64,000 nt of DNA from Leifsonia aquatica (GCF_014190775.1 NZ_JACHVP010000002.1:372001-436000), one strand, 5' to 3'; positions 40,153 to 47,819 are shown, counted from the stretch's first letter. Translations and numbers: made by a program. The notes: generated by a model not told the origin, from the sequence alone.

Positions 40153-40902
40153 TCAGCGGCGCGGGGTCCAGCCGGGAGGCAGCGGGCCGGTGACGTCGGC
40201 GCGCTCGCGGTCGGCCGCGAGCGACCAGCCCTGAGCCGCGCCCTCGGCGTCGAAGCCGCCGCGCGCGACGCGTAGGCCGACGTCCTCGTGCGTCGATCGC
40301 GGCGGGCCGCCGCGTCGGGTGGAGGCGCGCACACTCCACGCATCATCCGCGAAGCCGCCGCCGCGGAACACCCGGTAGTCGTCGTAACGGGCGGGATCGA
40401 GCAGGTCCCAGCACCACTCCCACGCGTTGCCGAGCGTGTCGAACAGCCCGTTGAGGTTCGGGAGGCGGCCGCCCACGTCCGCGGGCGCCGAGAGGCCGTC
40501 GGCGCTCGTCCACGCGACCTCGGCCAGCGGCCCGTAGTGCGCGCCGGTCGAGCCGGCGCGGCACGCGAACTCCCACTCGGCCTCGGTCGGGAGGCGGAAG
40601 CCGTCGGCATCCACGTGCCAGGTCACGTCCTCCCCGTCGAAGGAGTACGCGGGGTCGAGCCCCTCCCACTCCGACGCGGCGTTGCAGAACCGCACGGCGC
40701 GCAGCCAGCTCACCCCGGTCACCGGACGGCGGGGATGCGCGGACGGCAGCCCGAGGAGCTCGGCCGCCTGCTCCTCCGTCACCGCGAAGACGCCGATCTC
40801 GAACGGCTCGAGCTCGACGCTCCAGCGCTGCTTGCGCCGGGCGTCGTGCAGCGTGACCGTGCCGCCGGCGATCCGCGCCATCTCGATGTCCGTGCCGCTC
40901 AT
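40153..40902 (-). CDS. Formylglycine-generating-enzyme (SUMF1) family protein
   Basis: A 249-residue protein of the SUMF1/FGE-sulfatase fold. The characteristic segments are present: RPVTGVSWLRAVRFCNAASE, FRLPTEAEWEFACRAGS, LPNLNGLFDTLGNAWEWCWD and VFRGGGFADDAWSVRASTRR, ending DVGLRVAR. The redox Cys pair of true FGE is not evident, so it may bind rather than oxidise. No sulfatase is adjacent. ATG 40902 is chosen because GGGAGG lies 8 bases upstream. It interrupts the flagellar genes between fliN and fliO but has nothing to do with them as far as I can see. Confidence 0.82.
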   Translation of the reverse strand: MSGTDIEMARIAGGTVTLHDARRKQRWSVELEPFEIGVFAVTEEQAAELLGLPSAHPRRPVTGVSWLRAVRFCNAASEWEGLDPAYSFDGEDVTWHVDADGFRLPTEAEWEFACRAGSTGAHYGPLAEVAWTSADGLSAPADVGGRLPNLNGLFDTLGNAWEWCWDLLDPARYDDYRVFRGGGFADDAWSVRASTRRGGPPRSTHEDVGLRVARGGFDAEGAAQGWSLAADRERADVTGPLPPGWTPRR

Positions 40903-40949
40903 CCCGCCAGCCTCCCACGCCCGCGCTGTCGCCCGCTGCCCCGTGTCGG

Positions 40950-41016
40950 CCCCGAGATTTGTGACGAATGTCGACTTACGGCGCCGCTTTCCCGACATTT
41001 GTGCCGAATCTCGGGG
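40950..41016. repeat. Large imperfect inverted repeat upstream of the fliO promoter
   Basis: Arms of about 24 bases, starting CCCCGAGATT on the left and ending AATCTCGGGG on the right (40950-40973 / 40992-41016), pair with a few mismatches. It lies between the divergent FGE-like gene and the fliO promoter. It is not the same sequence as the 56-bp repeat. Confidence 0.6.
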
Positions 41017-41028
41017 TGGGGAGGTGCC

Positions 41029-41055
41029 TAACGGGTGCGGGAGGTCGGCCGATAG
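41029..41055 (+). promoter_or_regulatory. FliA (sigma-28) promoter of the fliO-flhA export-gate operon
   Basis: TAAC (41029-41032), exactly 15 bases, then GCCGATAG (41048-41055). A short leaderless frame starting GTG at 41064 follows after 8 bases, the same spacing as at fliM. Confidence 0.87.
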
Positions 41056-41063
41056 TGCGCTGC

Positions 41064-41108
41064 GTGACCCTCCGCCGCCCCTCCCTGTCGAACGACGTGG
41101 AGGAGTAG
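41064..41108 (+). CDS. Possible 14-codon leaderless leader peptide before fliO
   Basis: GTG at 41064 opens a short frame (VTLRRPSLSNDVEE) that ends at TAG 41106-41108, 3 bases before the fliO GTG. It starts 8 bases after the FliA -10 box, exactly like fliM, and both continue GTGACC. Its last codons (GTGGAGGAG) form the ribosome site of fliO. Ribosomes starting on the leaderless end would finish beside the fliO start, so it may couple translation. It is a hypothesis; the peptide itself may have no function. Confidence 0.4.
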   Translation: MTLRRPSLSNDVEE

Positions 41109-41111
41109 GCC

Positions 41112-41636
41112 GTGGAGACCGTCTTCATCGCTCTGCGGGTGCTCGTCGTGCTCGCCGTGATCGTGCTGGTGCTCTGGTACGTGCAGCGGCGCGTGACGAA
41201 GGGCCGCGGCGCCTCCCGGCGCACCAACGCGGTGAACGTCGTGGGGCGTCAGGGCATCGGCCCGAAGGCGTCCGTCGTGGTGGTGGATGTGGACGGCAAC
41301 CGGTTCGTCCTCGGCGTCACCGAGCGACAGGTCAGCGTGCTGCACACGGGGGAGCGCCCGCACGACGCGGACGTGCGCCCCCTGCGGCCCGTGCGCAAGA
41401 CGTTCGCCAAGGAACTCCCGGGTGCGGCGGAGTCCGCGCCCGAGGCGACGGGCACCGGCAGCTCCACCAGCTCCACCAGCAGCACCAGCAAGGCCAGCAG
41501 TACAGACTCCAGGCAGGATGCCGACTTCCTCACGGCGCAGGGACGCGCCTCGCTCTTCGACGAGGCACTCAAAGGCTCGATCCTGTCCCCGGCTACATGG
41601 CGGCAGGCGAGTTCGGCGGTGCGGCCCAAGAAGTGA
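41112..41636 (+). CDS. fliO: Flagellar protein FliO
   Basis: A 174-residue protein with one N-terminal transmembrane helix (about 4-21, FIALRVLVVLAVIVLVLWY) and a basic first loop (RRVTKGRGASRRTN). The short beta domain VVGRQGIGPKASVVVVDVDGNRFVLGVTERQVSVLHTGE is typical of FliO, which helps assemble the FliP-Q-R core. The tail is Ser/Thr-rich (an SSTSSTSSTS run near 115-130). GTG 41112 has GGAGGAG 6 bases upstream. First clear gene of fliO-fliP-fliQ-fliR-flhB-flhA. Confidence 0.9.
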   Translation: METVFIALRVLVVLAVIVLVLWYVQRRVTKGRGASRRTNAVNVVGRQGIGPKASVVVVDVDGNRFVLGVTERQVSVLHTGERPHDADVRPLRPVRKTFAKELPGAAESAPEATGTGSSTSSTSSTSKASSTDSRQDADFLTAQGRASLFDEALKGSILSPATWRQASSAVRPKK

Positions 41637-42511
41637 CGGCCGCCGCCGACGCGCGCGCCCTGCGCCCGCGTCCCGTGCCCGGTGAGGCGGTCCGTCGGGC
41701 GTCGCGCCTCCCGCGCATCCTCGTCGCGGTGCTGCTCGTCGCGCTGATCGCCGCCGCGTTCCTGCTGCTGAACGCCGCCACCGCCCACGCCGAGCCGACT
41801 CCCGTCCCGACGCCGAACGGACCGAACGGCCCCGGCGGGACGGGCGGCATCACCGTCGACATCAACGGCCCGAACGGCACCCCGAGCGCGGCCATCCTGA
41901 CCCTGCTCGGCATCACCGTGCTGTCGGTCGCGCCGGCGCTGCTGCTGATGATGTCGTCGTTCACGAAGATCTTCGTGGTGCTCGCCATCACCCGCAACGC
42001 GCTGGCGCTGCCCTCGATCCCGCCGAACCAGGTGCTCGCCGGCCTCGCGCTGTTCCTGAGCCTGTTCATCATGAGCCCGGTGCTGGTCGACATCAACAAC
42101 CTCGCGGTGCAGCCCTACCTGGCCGGTCACATCGACTTCACGGCGGCGGTGCACGCGGCGGAGGCGCCGCTGCGCGGGTTCATGGCGGCGCACACCCGCG
42201 AGGAGGACATCGCGCTGATGACGCGCGCGGCGGGGCGGCCGAACCCCGAGAACGCGGCGTCCGTCCCGATGCTGACGCTCATCCCGGCGTTCATGATCTC
42301 GGAGCTGCGGGCCGCGTTCATCATCGGCTTCGTGATCTTCGTGCCGTTCCTCGTGATCGACATGGTCGTCTCGGCGGCGCTGATGTCGATGGGCATGATG
42401 ATGCTGCCGCCGGTGATGATCTCGCTGCCGTTCAAGATCCTGCTGTTCGTGCTGGTCGACGGCTGGGGCCTCATCGTCACGAGCCTGATCACGAGCTACC
42501 GGGGCGGCTGA
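41633..42511 (+). CDS. fliP: Flagellar type III export protein FliP
   Basis: A 292-residue export-gate core protein. It has a long N-terminal extension with a Sec-type signal helix (about 28-52, RILVAVLLVALIAAAFLLLNAATAHAEP) and then the FliP body with four helices. Signatures are TSFTKIFVVLAITRNALALPSIPPNQVLAGLALFLS and the C-terminal ISLPFKILLFVLVDGWGLI. GTG 41633 overlaps the fliO stop by 4 bases (GTGA) and is preferred; ATG 41597 is in frame but lies inside fliO. Confidence 0.95.
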   Translation: MTAAADARALRPRPVPGEAVRRASRLPRILVAVLLVALIAAAFLLLNAATAHAEPTPVPTPNGPNGPGGTGGITVDINGPNGTPSAAILTLLGITVLSVAPALLLMMSSFTKIFVVLAITRNALALPSIPPNQVLAGLALFLSLFIMSPVLVDINNLAVQPYLAGHIDFTAAVHAAEAPLRGFMAAHTREEDIALMTRAAGRPNPENAASVPMLTLIPAFMISELRAAFIIGFVIFVPFLVIDMVVSAALMSMGMMMLPPVMISLPFKILLFVLVDGWGLIVTSLITSYRGG

Positions 42512-42786
42512 TGAACGCCAACGCCGTCCTCGACATCGCCATGCAGGGCCTCCTGGTCACGGCGAAGCTCGCCGCGCCCATCGTGGTGACGGCGCTCGTC
42601 GTGGGCTTCGCGATCTCGCTGATCCAGTCGATCACGCAGATCCAGGAGGTCACGCTCTCGTTCGTGCCGAAGGCCGCGGCGGTCGCCATCGCGCTGCTCG
42701 TGTGCGGCCAGTGGATGATCGCGGAGCTGATCAGCTTCACCAACATGCTCTTCGAGAAGATCCCGTCCCTGCTCGGCGGTGGCTGA
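42511..42786 (+). CDS. fliQ: Flagellar type III export protein FliQ
   Basis: A 91-residue two-helix membrane protein of the export gate. The helices span about 14-36 and 49-73, with the family loop SITQIQEVTLSFVPK between them. The length is exactly that of the family. The start overlaps the fliP stop by one base (TGATG), and the stop overlaps the fliR start in the same way, so all three are translated together. Confidence 0.96.
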   Translation: MNANAVLDIAMQGLLVTAKLAAPIVVTALVVGFAISLIQSITQIQEVTLSFVPKAAAVAIALLVCGQWMIAELISFTNMLFEKIPSLLGGG

Positions 42787-43547
42787 TGTACATCCCCATC
42801 GACCTGGCGTCGATCGAGGCGGTGGCGCTGGCCTCACTGCGGATGGTCGCGTTCCTGGTGATCGCCCCGCCGTTCTCGTACAACGGTTTCCCGGCGCAGG
42901 TGAAGGGGATGCTGGCGATCGGTCTCGCGATCGCGGTCGCCCCGCGCGTGGGCGCCGGCTACCAGTCCGGTGACACCGGCGCGTTCCTGCTCGACATGGT
43001 GCGGGAGCTGGCGGTCGGCGCGACGCTCGGCTTCCTGGTGTTCCTGGTCTTCTCGGCGATCCAGTCGGCGGGCAGCTTCATCGATCTGTTCGGAGGCTTC
43101 CAGCTGGCGCAGGCGTTCGACCCGCAGGCGATGATCAACGGCGCGCAGTTCACGCGCCTGTTCCAGCTGACCGCCCTGGCCCTGCTGTTCGCCTCCGGCG
43201 GCTACCAACTCATCATCGGCGGCCTGGTGCGCACGTTCGACGCGATCCCGCTCGCGGGAGGCTTCGATCTGGCCGACCCGGCGAAGGAGATGGTCACCGG
43301 GGTGACCCAGATGTTCCTCGCGGCCCTGCAGATCGCGGGGCCGCTGATCGTCGTGCTGTTCCTCGCCGATGTGGGCCTCGGCCTCCTGACCCGCGTGGCG
43401 CCCGCGCTCAACGCGTTCGCGCTCGGCTTCCCGCTGAAGATCATGCTGACCGTCGTGCTGTCGGGCATCGTCGTCGTCGCCCTGCCGGGCGTCGTCTCCG
43501 GTCTGACCGACACCGCGGTCAAGACGATCCTGGGGGTGACGCGGTGA
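42786..43547 (+). CDS. fliR: Flagellar type III export protein FliR
   Basis: A 253-residue membrane protein, the third core component with FliP and FliQ. Six hydrophobic segments and the motif FIDLFGGFQLAQAFDPQAMINGAQFTRLFQLTAL are typical, as is the C-terminal LGFPLKIMLTVVLSGIVVVALP. ATG 42786 overlaps the fliQ stop; flhB starts 4 bases before the fliR stop (GTGA). Confidence 0.95.
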   Translation: MYIPIDLASIEAVALASLRMVAFLVIAPPFSYNGFPAQVKGMLAIGLAIAVAPRVGAGYQSGDTGAFLLDMVRELAVGATLGFLVFLVFSAIQSAGSFIDLFGGFQLAQAFDPQAMINGAQFTRLFQLTALALLFASGGYQLIIGGLVRTFDAIPLAGGFDLADPAKEMVTGVTQMFLAALQIAGPLIVVLFLADVGLGLLTRVAPALNAFALGFPLKIMLTVVLSGIVVVALPGVVSGLTDTAVKTILGVTR

Positions 43548-44638
43548 GCGACGCCCAGGAACGCACCGAGCAGGCGACCGAGAAGCGGATGAAGGAGGCC
43601 CGCGAGAAGGGCCGCCTCGGCAAGTCCAACGACCTCACCGCGTGGGTGGGGGTCGGTGCGGCCGCCGTCATGCTGCCGTTCACCATCCAGCTCGGCACGA
43701 ACGCCGCGGTCGACCAGATGTACACGGTGCGCTCGGTGATCGAGTCGCCCGACCCGGCGAAGGCCGTCGCTGCGCTCGGGGCCGGGCTCGCCAGCATCCT
43801 GCCCACCATCGGGGCGCTGCTCGCCGTCGCCGCGATCGCGATCATCGGCGCGGCCGCGGCGCAGGGCGGCGTGCACCTCAAGAAGCTCGAGGGCAAGTAC
43901 GAGCAGTTCAACATCGTCACCGGCATCGGCCGGGTGTTCGGGATGCGCGCCCTCTGGGAGGGGGCGAAGACCCTCCTGAAGTCCGCCGTCGTCGGCATCG
44001 GCCTCTACCTCGTCGTGCAGGGCCTCATGCCCGTGCTGCTGATGGCCGGCAGCCTGTCGCTGTCGTCGCTGCTGGAGGCGGCACAGGCGGGTGCGGCCGG
44101 CCTCCTGCAGGCGGCGATCGGCGCGGGTCTCGTGCTCGCCGCCCTCGACGTGCTCGTCGTCATGCGCCGTAACCGCAAGCAGACGCGCATGACAAAGCGC
44201 GAAGTGCGCGACGAGAACAAGAACTCCGACGGCGACCCGCTGATCCGGTCGCAGCGCCGCGCGCGGCAGCTCGCGATGAGTCGCAACCGGATGATCTCGG
44301 CGATCGGGGGCTCCGACGTCGTGCTCGTGAACCCCACCCACATCGCCATCGCGATCAAGTACGAGCCCGGCAAGTCCGCGCCGCGCGTCGTCGCGAAAGG
44401 CGCAGGCGTCATCGCCCAGCGCATCCGTGAGAAGGCGGAGGAGGAGCGCGTGCCGATCGTCAAGGACATCCCGCTCGCCCGGGCCCTCCACGCCGGCTGC
44501 AAGCTCGGCGACGAGATCCCGGTCGAGCTCTACAACTCGGTGGCGCGCGTGCTCGCGTTCGTCATGTCGCTGAAGTCGCGCGGCGCCGCCACCGGCATCC
44601 ACACGATGACCCCCACCCCGCTAGGAGGGCTCACATGA
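43544..44638 (+). CDS. flhB: Flagellar export specificity switch FlhB
   Basis: A 364-residue protein with four transmembrane helices (about 30-210) and a soluble C-terminal domain. The auto-cleavage motif N263-P-T-H266 (VLVNPTHIAIAIKYEPG) is intact; cleavage between N and P changes export from rod/hook to filament substrates, triggered by FliK. The family N-terminus ERTEQATEKRMKEAREKGRLGKS is present. It overlaps fliR and flhA by 4 bases each. Confidence 0.97.
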   Translation: MSDAQERTEQATEKRMKEAREKGRLGKSNDLTAWVGVGAAAVMLPFTIQLGTNAAVDQMYTVRSVIESPDPAKAVAALGAGLASILPTIGALLAVAAIAIIGAAAAQGGVHLKKLEGKYEQFNIVTGIGRVFGMRALWEGAKTLLKSAVVGIGLYLVVQGLMPVLLMAGSLSLSSLLEAAQAGAAGLLQAAIGAGLVLAALDVLVVMRRNRKQTRMTKREVRDENKNSDGDPLIRSQRRARQLAMSRNRMISAIGGSDVVLVNPTHIAIAIKYEPGKSAPRVVAKGAGVIAQRIREKAEEERVPIVKDIPLARALHAGCKLGDEIPVELYNSVARVLAFVMSLKSRGAATGIHTMTPTPLGGLT

Positions 44639-46692
44639 AGTCGAGCAACGGACTCGGTGCCAAGGTCGCCGTGCCGATCGGCGTCGTCGGCATCATCATG
44701 CTGCTGGTGGTCCCCGTGCCCGCCTGGCTGCTGGACACCCTGATCATCGTGAACATCATGCTCGCGCTGGTCATCCTGCTGACCACGATGTTCGCGAAGA
44801 AGCCGCTCGACTTCTCCGTCTTCCCGTCGTTGCTGCTCGTCGCGACGCTGTTCCGGCTCGGCCTCAACGTCGCGTCGACCCGGCTGGTGCTGGGCGACGG
44901 GTTCGCTGGGCAGGTCATCCAGGCGTTCGGTCACGTGGCGGTGGGTGGATCGATCATCATCGGTGCGGTCGTGTTCCTCATCCTCGTCGTCATCCAGTTC
45001 ATCGTGGTGACGAAGGGCGCCGAGCGCGTGGCCGAGGTGGGCGCGCGCTTCACCCTCGACGCGATGCCGGGCAAGCAGATGGCGATCGACGCCGACCTCA
45101 ACGCCGGTCTGATCACGGAGGAGCAGGCCAGGCAGCGCCGCGCGGAGGTCTCGGCCGAGGCCGACTTCTACGGCGCGATGGACGGCGCCAGCAAGTTCGT
45201 CAAGGGCGACGCGATCGCGGGCATCCTGATCATCATCATCAACGTGGTCGGCGGCATCGCGATCGGCATGATCCAGCGCGGGATGGAGATCGGCGACGCC
45301 GTCAACACCTACACGCTGCTGACCATCGGCGACGGCCTGGTCACGCAGATCCCGGCCCTCCTCATGGCCGTCTCGACCGGCATGATCGTGACCCGCTCGA
45401 ACGCCGAGAGCGACATCGGCACGACCGCGAGCGGGCAGCTCAGCCAGTCGCGCAACGCGCTGACGATCGCGGGATGCGCGGCGATCGTGATGGCGCTCAT
45501 CCCGGGCATGCCGCCCATCCCGTTCGTGCTGGTCGGGGCGTTCCTCATCCTCGCCGCCCAGCGGATCAAGACCCGCCAGGCGGAGCAGAAGAAGGTGGAG
45601 GCGGCCAAGAAGGCCGTGGCCACCGCCGGCACGGGCGAGACCACGGACGACCTGATGGACCAGATGCGCGTCCACGCGCTCGAGATCACCCTCGCGCCCG
45701 ACCTGGTCGACATCGTCAGCGGCGCCTCCGACGACCTGCTCGCCCGCGTGCGGGCGCTGCGGCGCAAGATCGCCCTCGAGTTGGGCGTGATCGTGCCGCC
45801 GGTGCGCACGCGCGACTCGGCCGAGCTGCCCCCCTCCACCTACGTCATCAAGATCGCCGGGGTGGAGGCGGGACGCGGCCAGGCTCCGTCGGGCCGGGTG
45901 CTCGCGCTCGGCGACGCGCTCGACTCCCTCCCGGGCACGCCCACCATCGAGCCGGTGTTCGGCCTCCCGGCCAAGTGGATCCCGAGCGAGATGCGGCACA
46001 GCGCCGAGCTCGGCGGCGCGACCGTGATCGACCGCGTCTCGGTGCTCATCACGCACCTGTCGTCGATCATCACCGCCAACGCCGGGCGCCTGCTCACCCG
46101 GGAGGACGTGCGCCAGCTCACCGAGGGCGTCAAGCAGGTCAACCCGTCGGCGGTCGAGGAGCTCGTCCCCGGACTGCTGTCGCTCGCCGAGGTGCAGCGG
46201 GTGCTGCAGGGGCTGCTGGCCGAGCAGGTGCCGATCAACGACCTCCCGCGCATCCTGGAGGCGCTCGCGCTGCGGGCGAAGGTCTCGAACAATCCGGAGG
46301 GGCTGATCGAGGCCGCCCGCGCGGCGCTCGGGCCTGCGGTCGTCGCCCCGCATCTCGACGGCGACGTGCTGCGCGTCATCATGATCGACCCGGGCCTGGA
46401 GCAGTCGATGCTCGAGGGGCTGCGGCCGTCGGAGCTCGGCACGCAGATCGTGCTCGACCCGGCCCGGTTGGAGGCCGTGATGTCCTCCGTGAAGCAGACC
46501 GCCGGCCAGCTCGACGACCTCGGCGTCTCGGCAGTGCTCGTGTGCGCGCCCGCACTGCGACCCGCCATCCGCCGGCTCGTCGCCGGGCAGCTCAGCGGGC
46601 TGGCCGTGCTCTCGTATCAGGAGGTCACGGCCGTGCAGGCGAACATCGAGACCGTCGGGGTGGTGAGAGGTGCCGAGTCGATCGCGGCCTGA
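44635..46692 (+). CDS. flhA: Flagellar export gate protein FlhA
   Basis: A 685-residue export-gate protein. Eight transmembrane helices occupy about residues 8-310; between helices 4 and 5 lies the FHIPEP segment (TKGAERVAEVGARFTLDAMPGKQMAIDADL), and LFRLGLNVASTRLVL follows helix 2. The cytoplasmic domain (about 335-685) binds chaperone-substrate complexes. The start overlaps flhB by 4 bases. The C-terminus overlaps the next gene by 23 bases. Confidence 0.97.
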   Translation: MKSSNGLGAKVAVPIGVVGIIMLLVVPVPAWLLDTLIIVNIMLALVILLTTMFAKKPLDFSVFPSLLLVATLFRLGLNVASTRLVLGDGFAGQVIQAFGHVAVGGSIIIGAVVFLILVVIQFIVVTKGAERVAEVGARFTLDAMPGKQMAIDADLNAGLITEEQARQRRAEVSAEADFYGAMDGASKFVKGDAIAGILIIIINVVGGIAIGMIQRGMEIGDAVNTYTLLTIGDGLVTQIPALLMAVSTGMIVTRSNAESDIGTTASGQLSQSRNALTIAGCAAIVMALIPGMPPIPFVLVGAFLILAAQRIKTRQAEQKKVEAAKKAVATAGTGETTDDLMDQMRVHALEITLAPDLVDIVSGASDDLLARVRALRRKIALELGVIVPPVRTRDSAELPPSTYVIKIAGVEAGRGQAPSGRVLALGDALDSLPGTPTIEPVFGLPAKWIPSEMRHSAELGGATVIDRVSVLITHLSSIITANAGRLLTREDVRQLTEGVKQVNPSAVEELVPGLLSLAEVQRVLQGLLAEQVPINDLPRILEALALRAKVSNNPEGLIEAARAALGPAVVAPHLDGDVLRVIMIDPGLEQSMLEGLRPSELGTQIVLDPARLEAVMSSVKQTAGQLDDLGVSAVLVCAPALRPAIRRLVAGQLSGLAVLSYQEVTAVQANIETVGVVRGAESIAA

Positions 46693-47365
46693 GTGGTTGG
46701 GGCCCGAGACGGACGACATCACGCCGGCCGTCTCGACGTCTTCGCACGCGTTCCAGGCGATCCTCGACGACCTCGTGCGGACGCTGGATGCGCCGGTGGG
46801 GCCCGTGGCGCCGGCCGCGGGTGGCGATGGTGATGCTGGCGCCGGTGCCGCGTCGGCCGACGACGCCCCTTCCCTGACGGGGCCGGGCTCAGCGGCCTCA
46901 CTGTCCGCGTCGCCATCGGCTGACGACGCCGCGCTCGCGGGCCCGCCTCCCGCGCGCCTGCAGGGCAAGGGCGACCTCACGATCGTCGTCGGGTTCGGCA
47001 GCGATGCCCGGGAGGCCGCCCGCATCCTGGCCGAGGGCGCGGACGCCGCCGTGCATCCCGTCGCCGACCGCCGTGCCGCCCTGGCCGCCCGGGCTGAGGG
47101 TGTGCGTCGCGGCTGCGCGATCGTCGCGCCCGTCGAGCTGGATGCGGTGGATGCGGTGGCGGCGCTCGCCGCGGGCCTCGCCTCCATCGCCCCCGACCAG
47201 GTCTGGGTGGCGGTCGACGTCTCCCGCCGCCCCGACGACACGCGCCGCTGGGTCGGCGAGGTGGATGCGGTGCTCGCCGTCGACGGCATCGCCGCCACGG
47301 GCGCCCGGCGCACCGCGGGCCCCCACGGCCTCGCCGCGCTCGCCCGCCCCATCCTGTGGCTCTGA
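46670..47365 (+). CDS. Unknown protein translationally coupled to flhA
   Basis: A 231-residue protein that I do not recognise. It starts at GTG 46670, 23 bases inside the end of flhA, with GGTGAGAGG upstream, so coupling is likely. The N-terminus (about 1-95) is low-complexity Asp/Ala/Pro. The C-terminal 130 residues look like a Rossmann-type alpha/beta fold without a P-loop: LTIVVGFGSDAREAARILAEG, CAIVAPVEL, QVWVAVDVSR and DAVLAVDGIAATGARR. flhF often follows flhA elsewhere, and the strand order suggests a much reduced FlhF-like remnant, but no GTPase motif remains. A hairpin ends the operon. Confidence 0.65.
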   Translation: MPSRSRPEWLGPETDDITPAVSTSSHAFQAILDDLVRTLDAPVGPVAPAAGGDGDAGAGAASADDAPSLTGPGSAASLSASPSADDAALAGPPPARLQGKGDLTIVVGFGSDAREAARILAEGADAAVHPVADRRAALAARAEGVRRGCAIVAPVELDAVDAVAALAAGLASIAPDQVWVAVDVSRRPDDTRRWVGEVDAVLAVDGIAATGARRTAGPHGLAALARPILWL

Positions 47366-47370
47366 GTTCC

Positions 47371-47430
47371 CCGAGGTGTGAGTAGTTGCGGGTATTCGGG
47401 CCCCGATACCCGCAACAACTCACCCCTCGG
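47371..47430. repeat. 60-bp inverted repeat between the flhA operon and csrA
   Basis: CCGAGG-TGTGAGT-A-GTTGCGGGTAT pairs with ATACCCGCAAC-A-ACTCACC-CCTCGG around a 10-base loop (47371-47430). It is the longest near-perfect hairpin in the window and probably ends the fliO operon just before the csrA promoter. Its sequence is unlike the 56-bp repeat. Confidence 0.75.
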
Positions 47431-47445
47431 CGGCTGGTCCCCGGC

Positions 47446-47460
47446 TAGGCTGAACCAATG
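47446..47460 (+). promoter_or_regulatory. Leaderless promoter of csrA
   Basis: TAGGCT (47446-47451), six bases, then ATG (47458). The box and spacing equal those at 2277 and 35611. If correct, csrA mRNA has no 5' leader and so no site for CsrA self-repression. Confidence 0.55.
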
Positions 47461-47694
47461 CTGGTATTGACGCGCAAGCCGGGCGAGCGGGTGCTCATCG
47501 GCGACGACATCGTCGTGACCATCCTCGACGCGCGCGGCGACGGCATCCGGATCGGGATCGACGCCCCGCGCGGCATCCGCATCCAGCGCGACGAGGTCGT
47601 CAAGGCCGTCACCGAGGCCAACCAGGAGGCCACCGAGCAGGCCGCCGGCACCGCCGACCCCGAGGCGCTCATCAAGAAGTCGCTCGGCCTCTGA
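47458..47694 (+). CDS. csrA: Carbon storage / translational regulator CsrA
   Basis: A 78-residue RNA-binding dimer that blocks ribosome sites carrying GGA motifs. The core MLVLTRKPGERVLIGDDIVV and GIRIGIDAPRGIRIQRDEV (about 1-48) is complete, including the basic residues that grip RNA. The C-terminal helix is longer than in enteric CsrA and Ala/Glu-rich, like FliW-binding CsrA. It stands next to flhA with its own promoter. With FliW at 11583 and flagellin at 16135 it completes the FliW-CsrA-flagellin feedback set. Confidence 0.95.
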   Translation: MLVLTRKPGERVLIGDDIVVTILDARGDGIRIGIDAPRGIRIQRDEVVKAVTEANQEATEQAAGTADPEALIKKSLGL

Positions 47695-47729
47695 CGGCCG
47701 CCACCCGCCCGGCCACCTGACCAGACGCA

Positions 47730-47772
47730 ACACGCCCTTCTCCGCGCCGTTTCAGGGCGGAAAAGGGCGTGT
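47730..47772. terminator. Hairpin between csrA and the convergent dehydrogenase gene
   Basis: ACACGCCCTT (47730-47739) pairs with AAGGGCGTGT (47763-47772), and TCCGC/GCGGA-type pairing extends the stem inward. It lies in the convergent gap and can end transcription from both sides. Confidence 0.65.
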
Positions 47773-47819
47773 CGTGACGTCTCAGCGCCGACGGGGAGGG
47801 GCGCGGTGAGGGCGCAGGG

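Noticed and set aside
41597-41632. ATG 41597 as the fliP start
   Set aside because: It would place 36 more bases inside fliO with no ribosome site; GTG 41633 gives the usual 4-base overlap.
44530-47733. A very long minus-strand open frame across flhA and flhB
   Set aside because: It is antisense to two clear flagellar genes, has an Asp/Arg/His-rich composition with no domain, and long antisense frames are expected in high-GC DNA.
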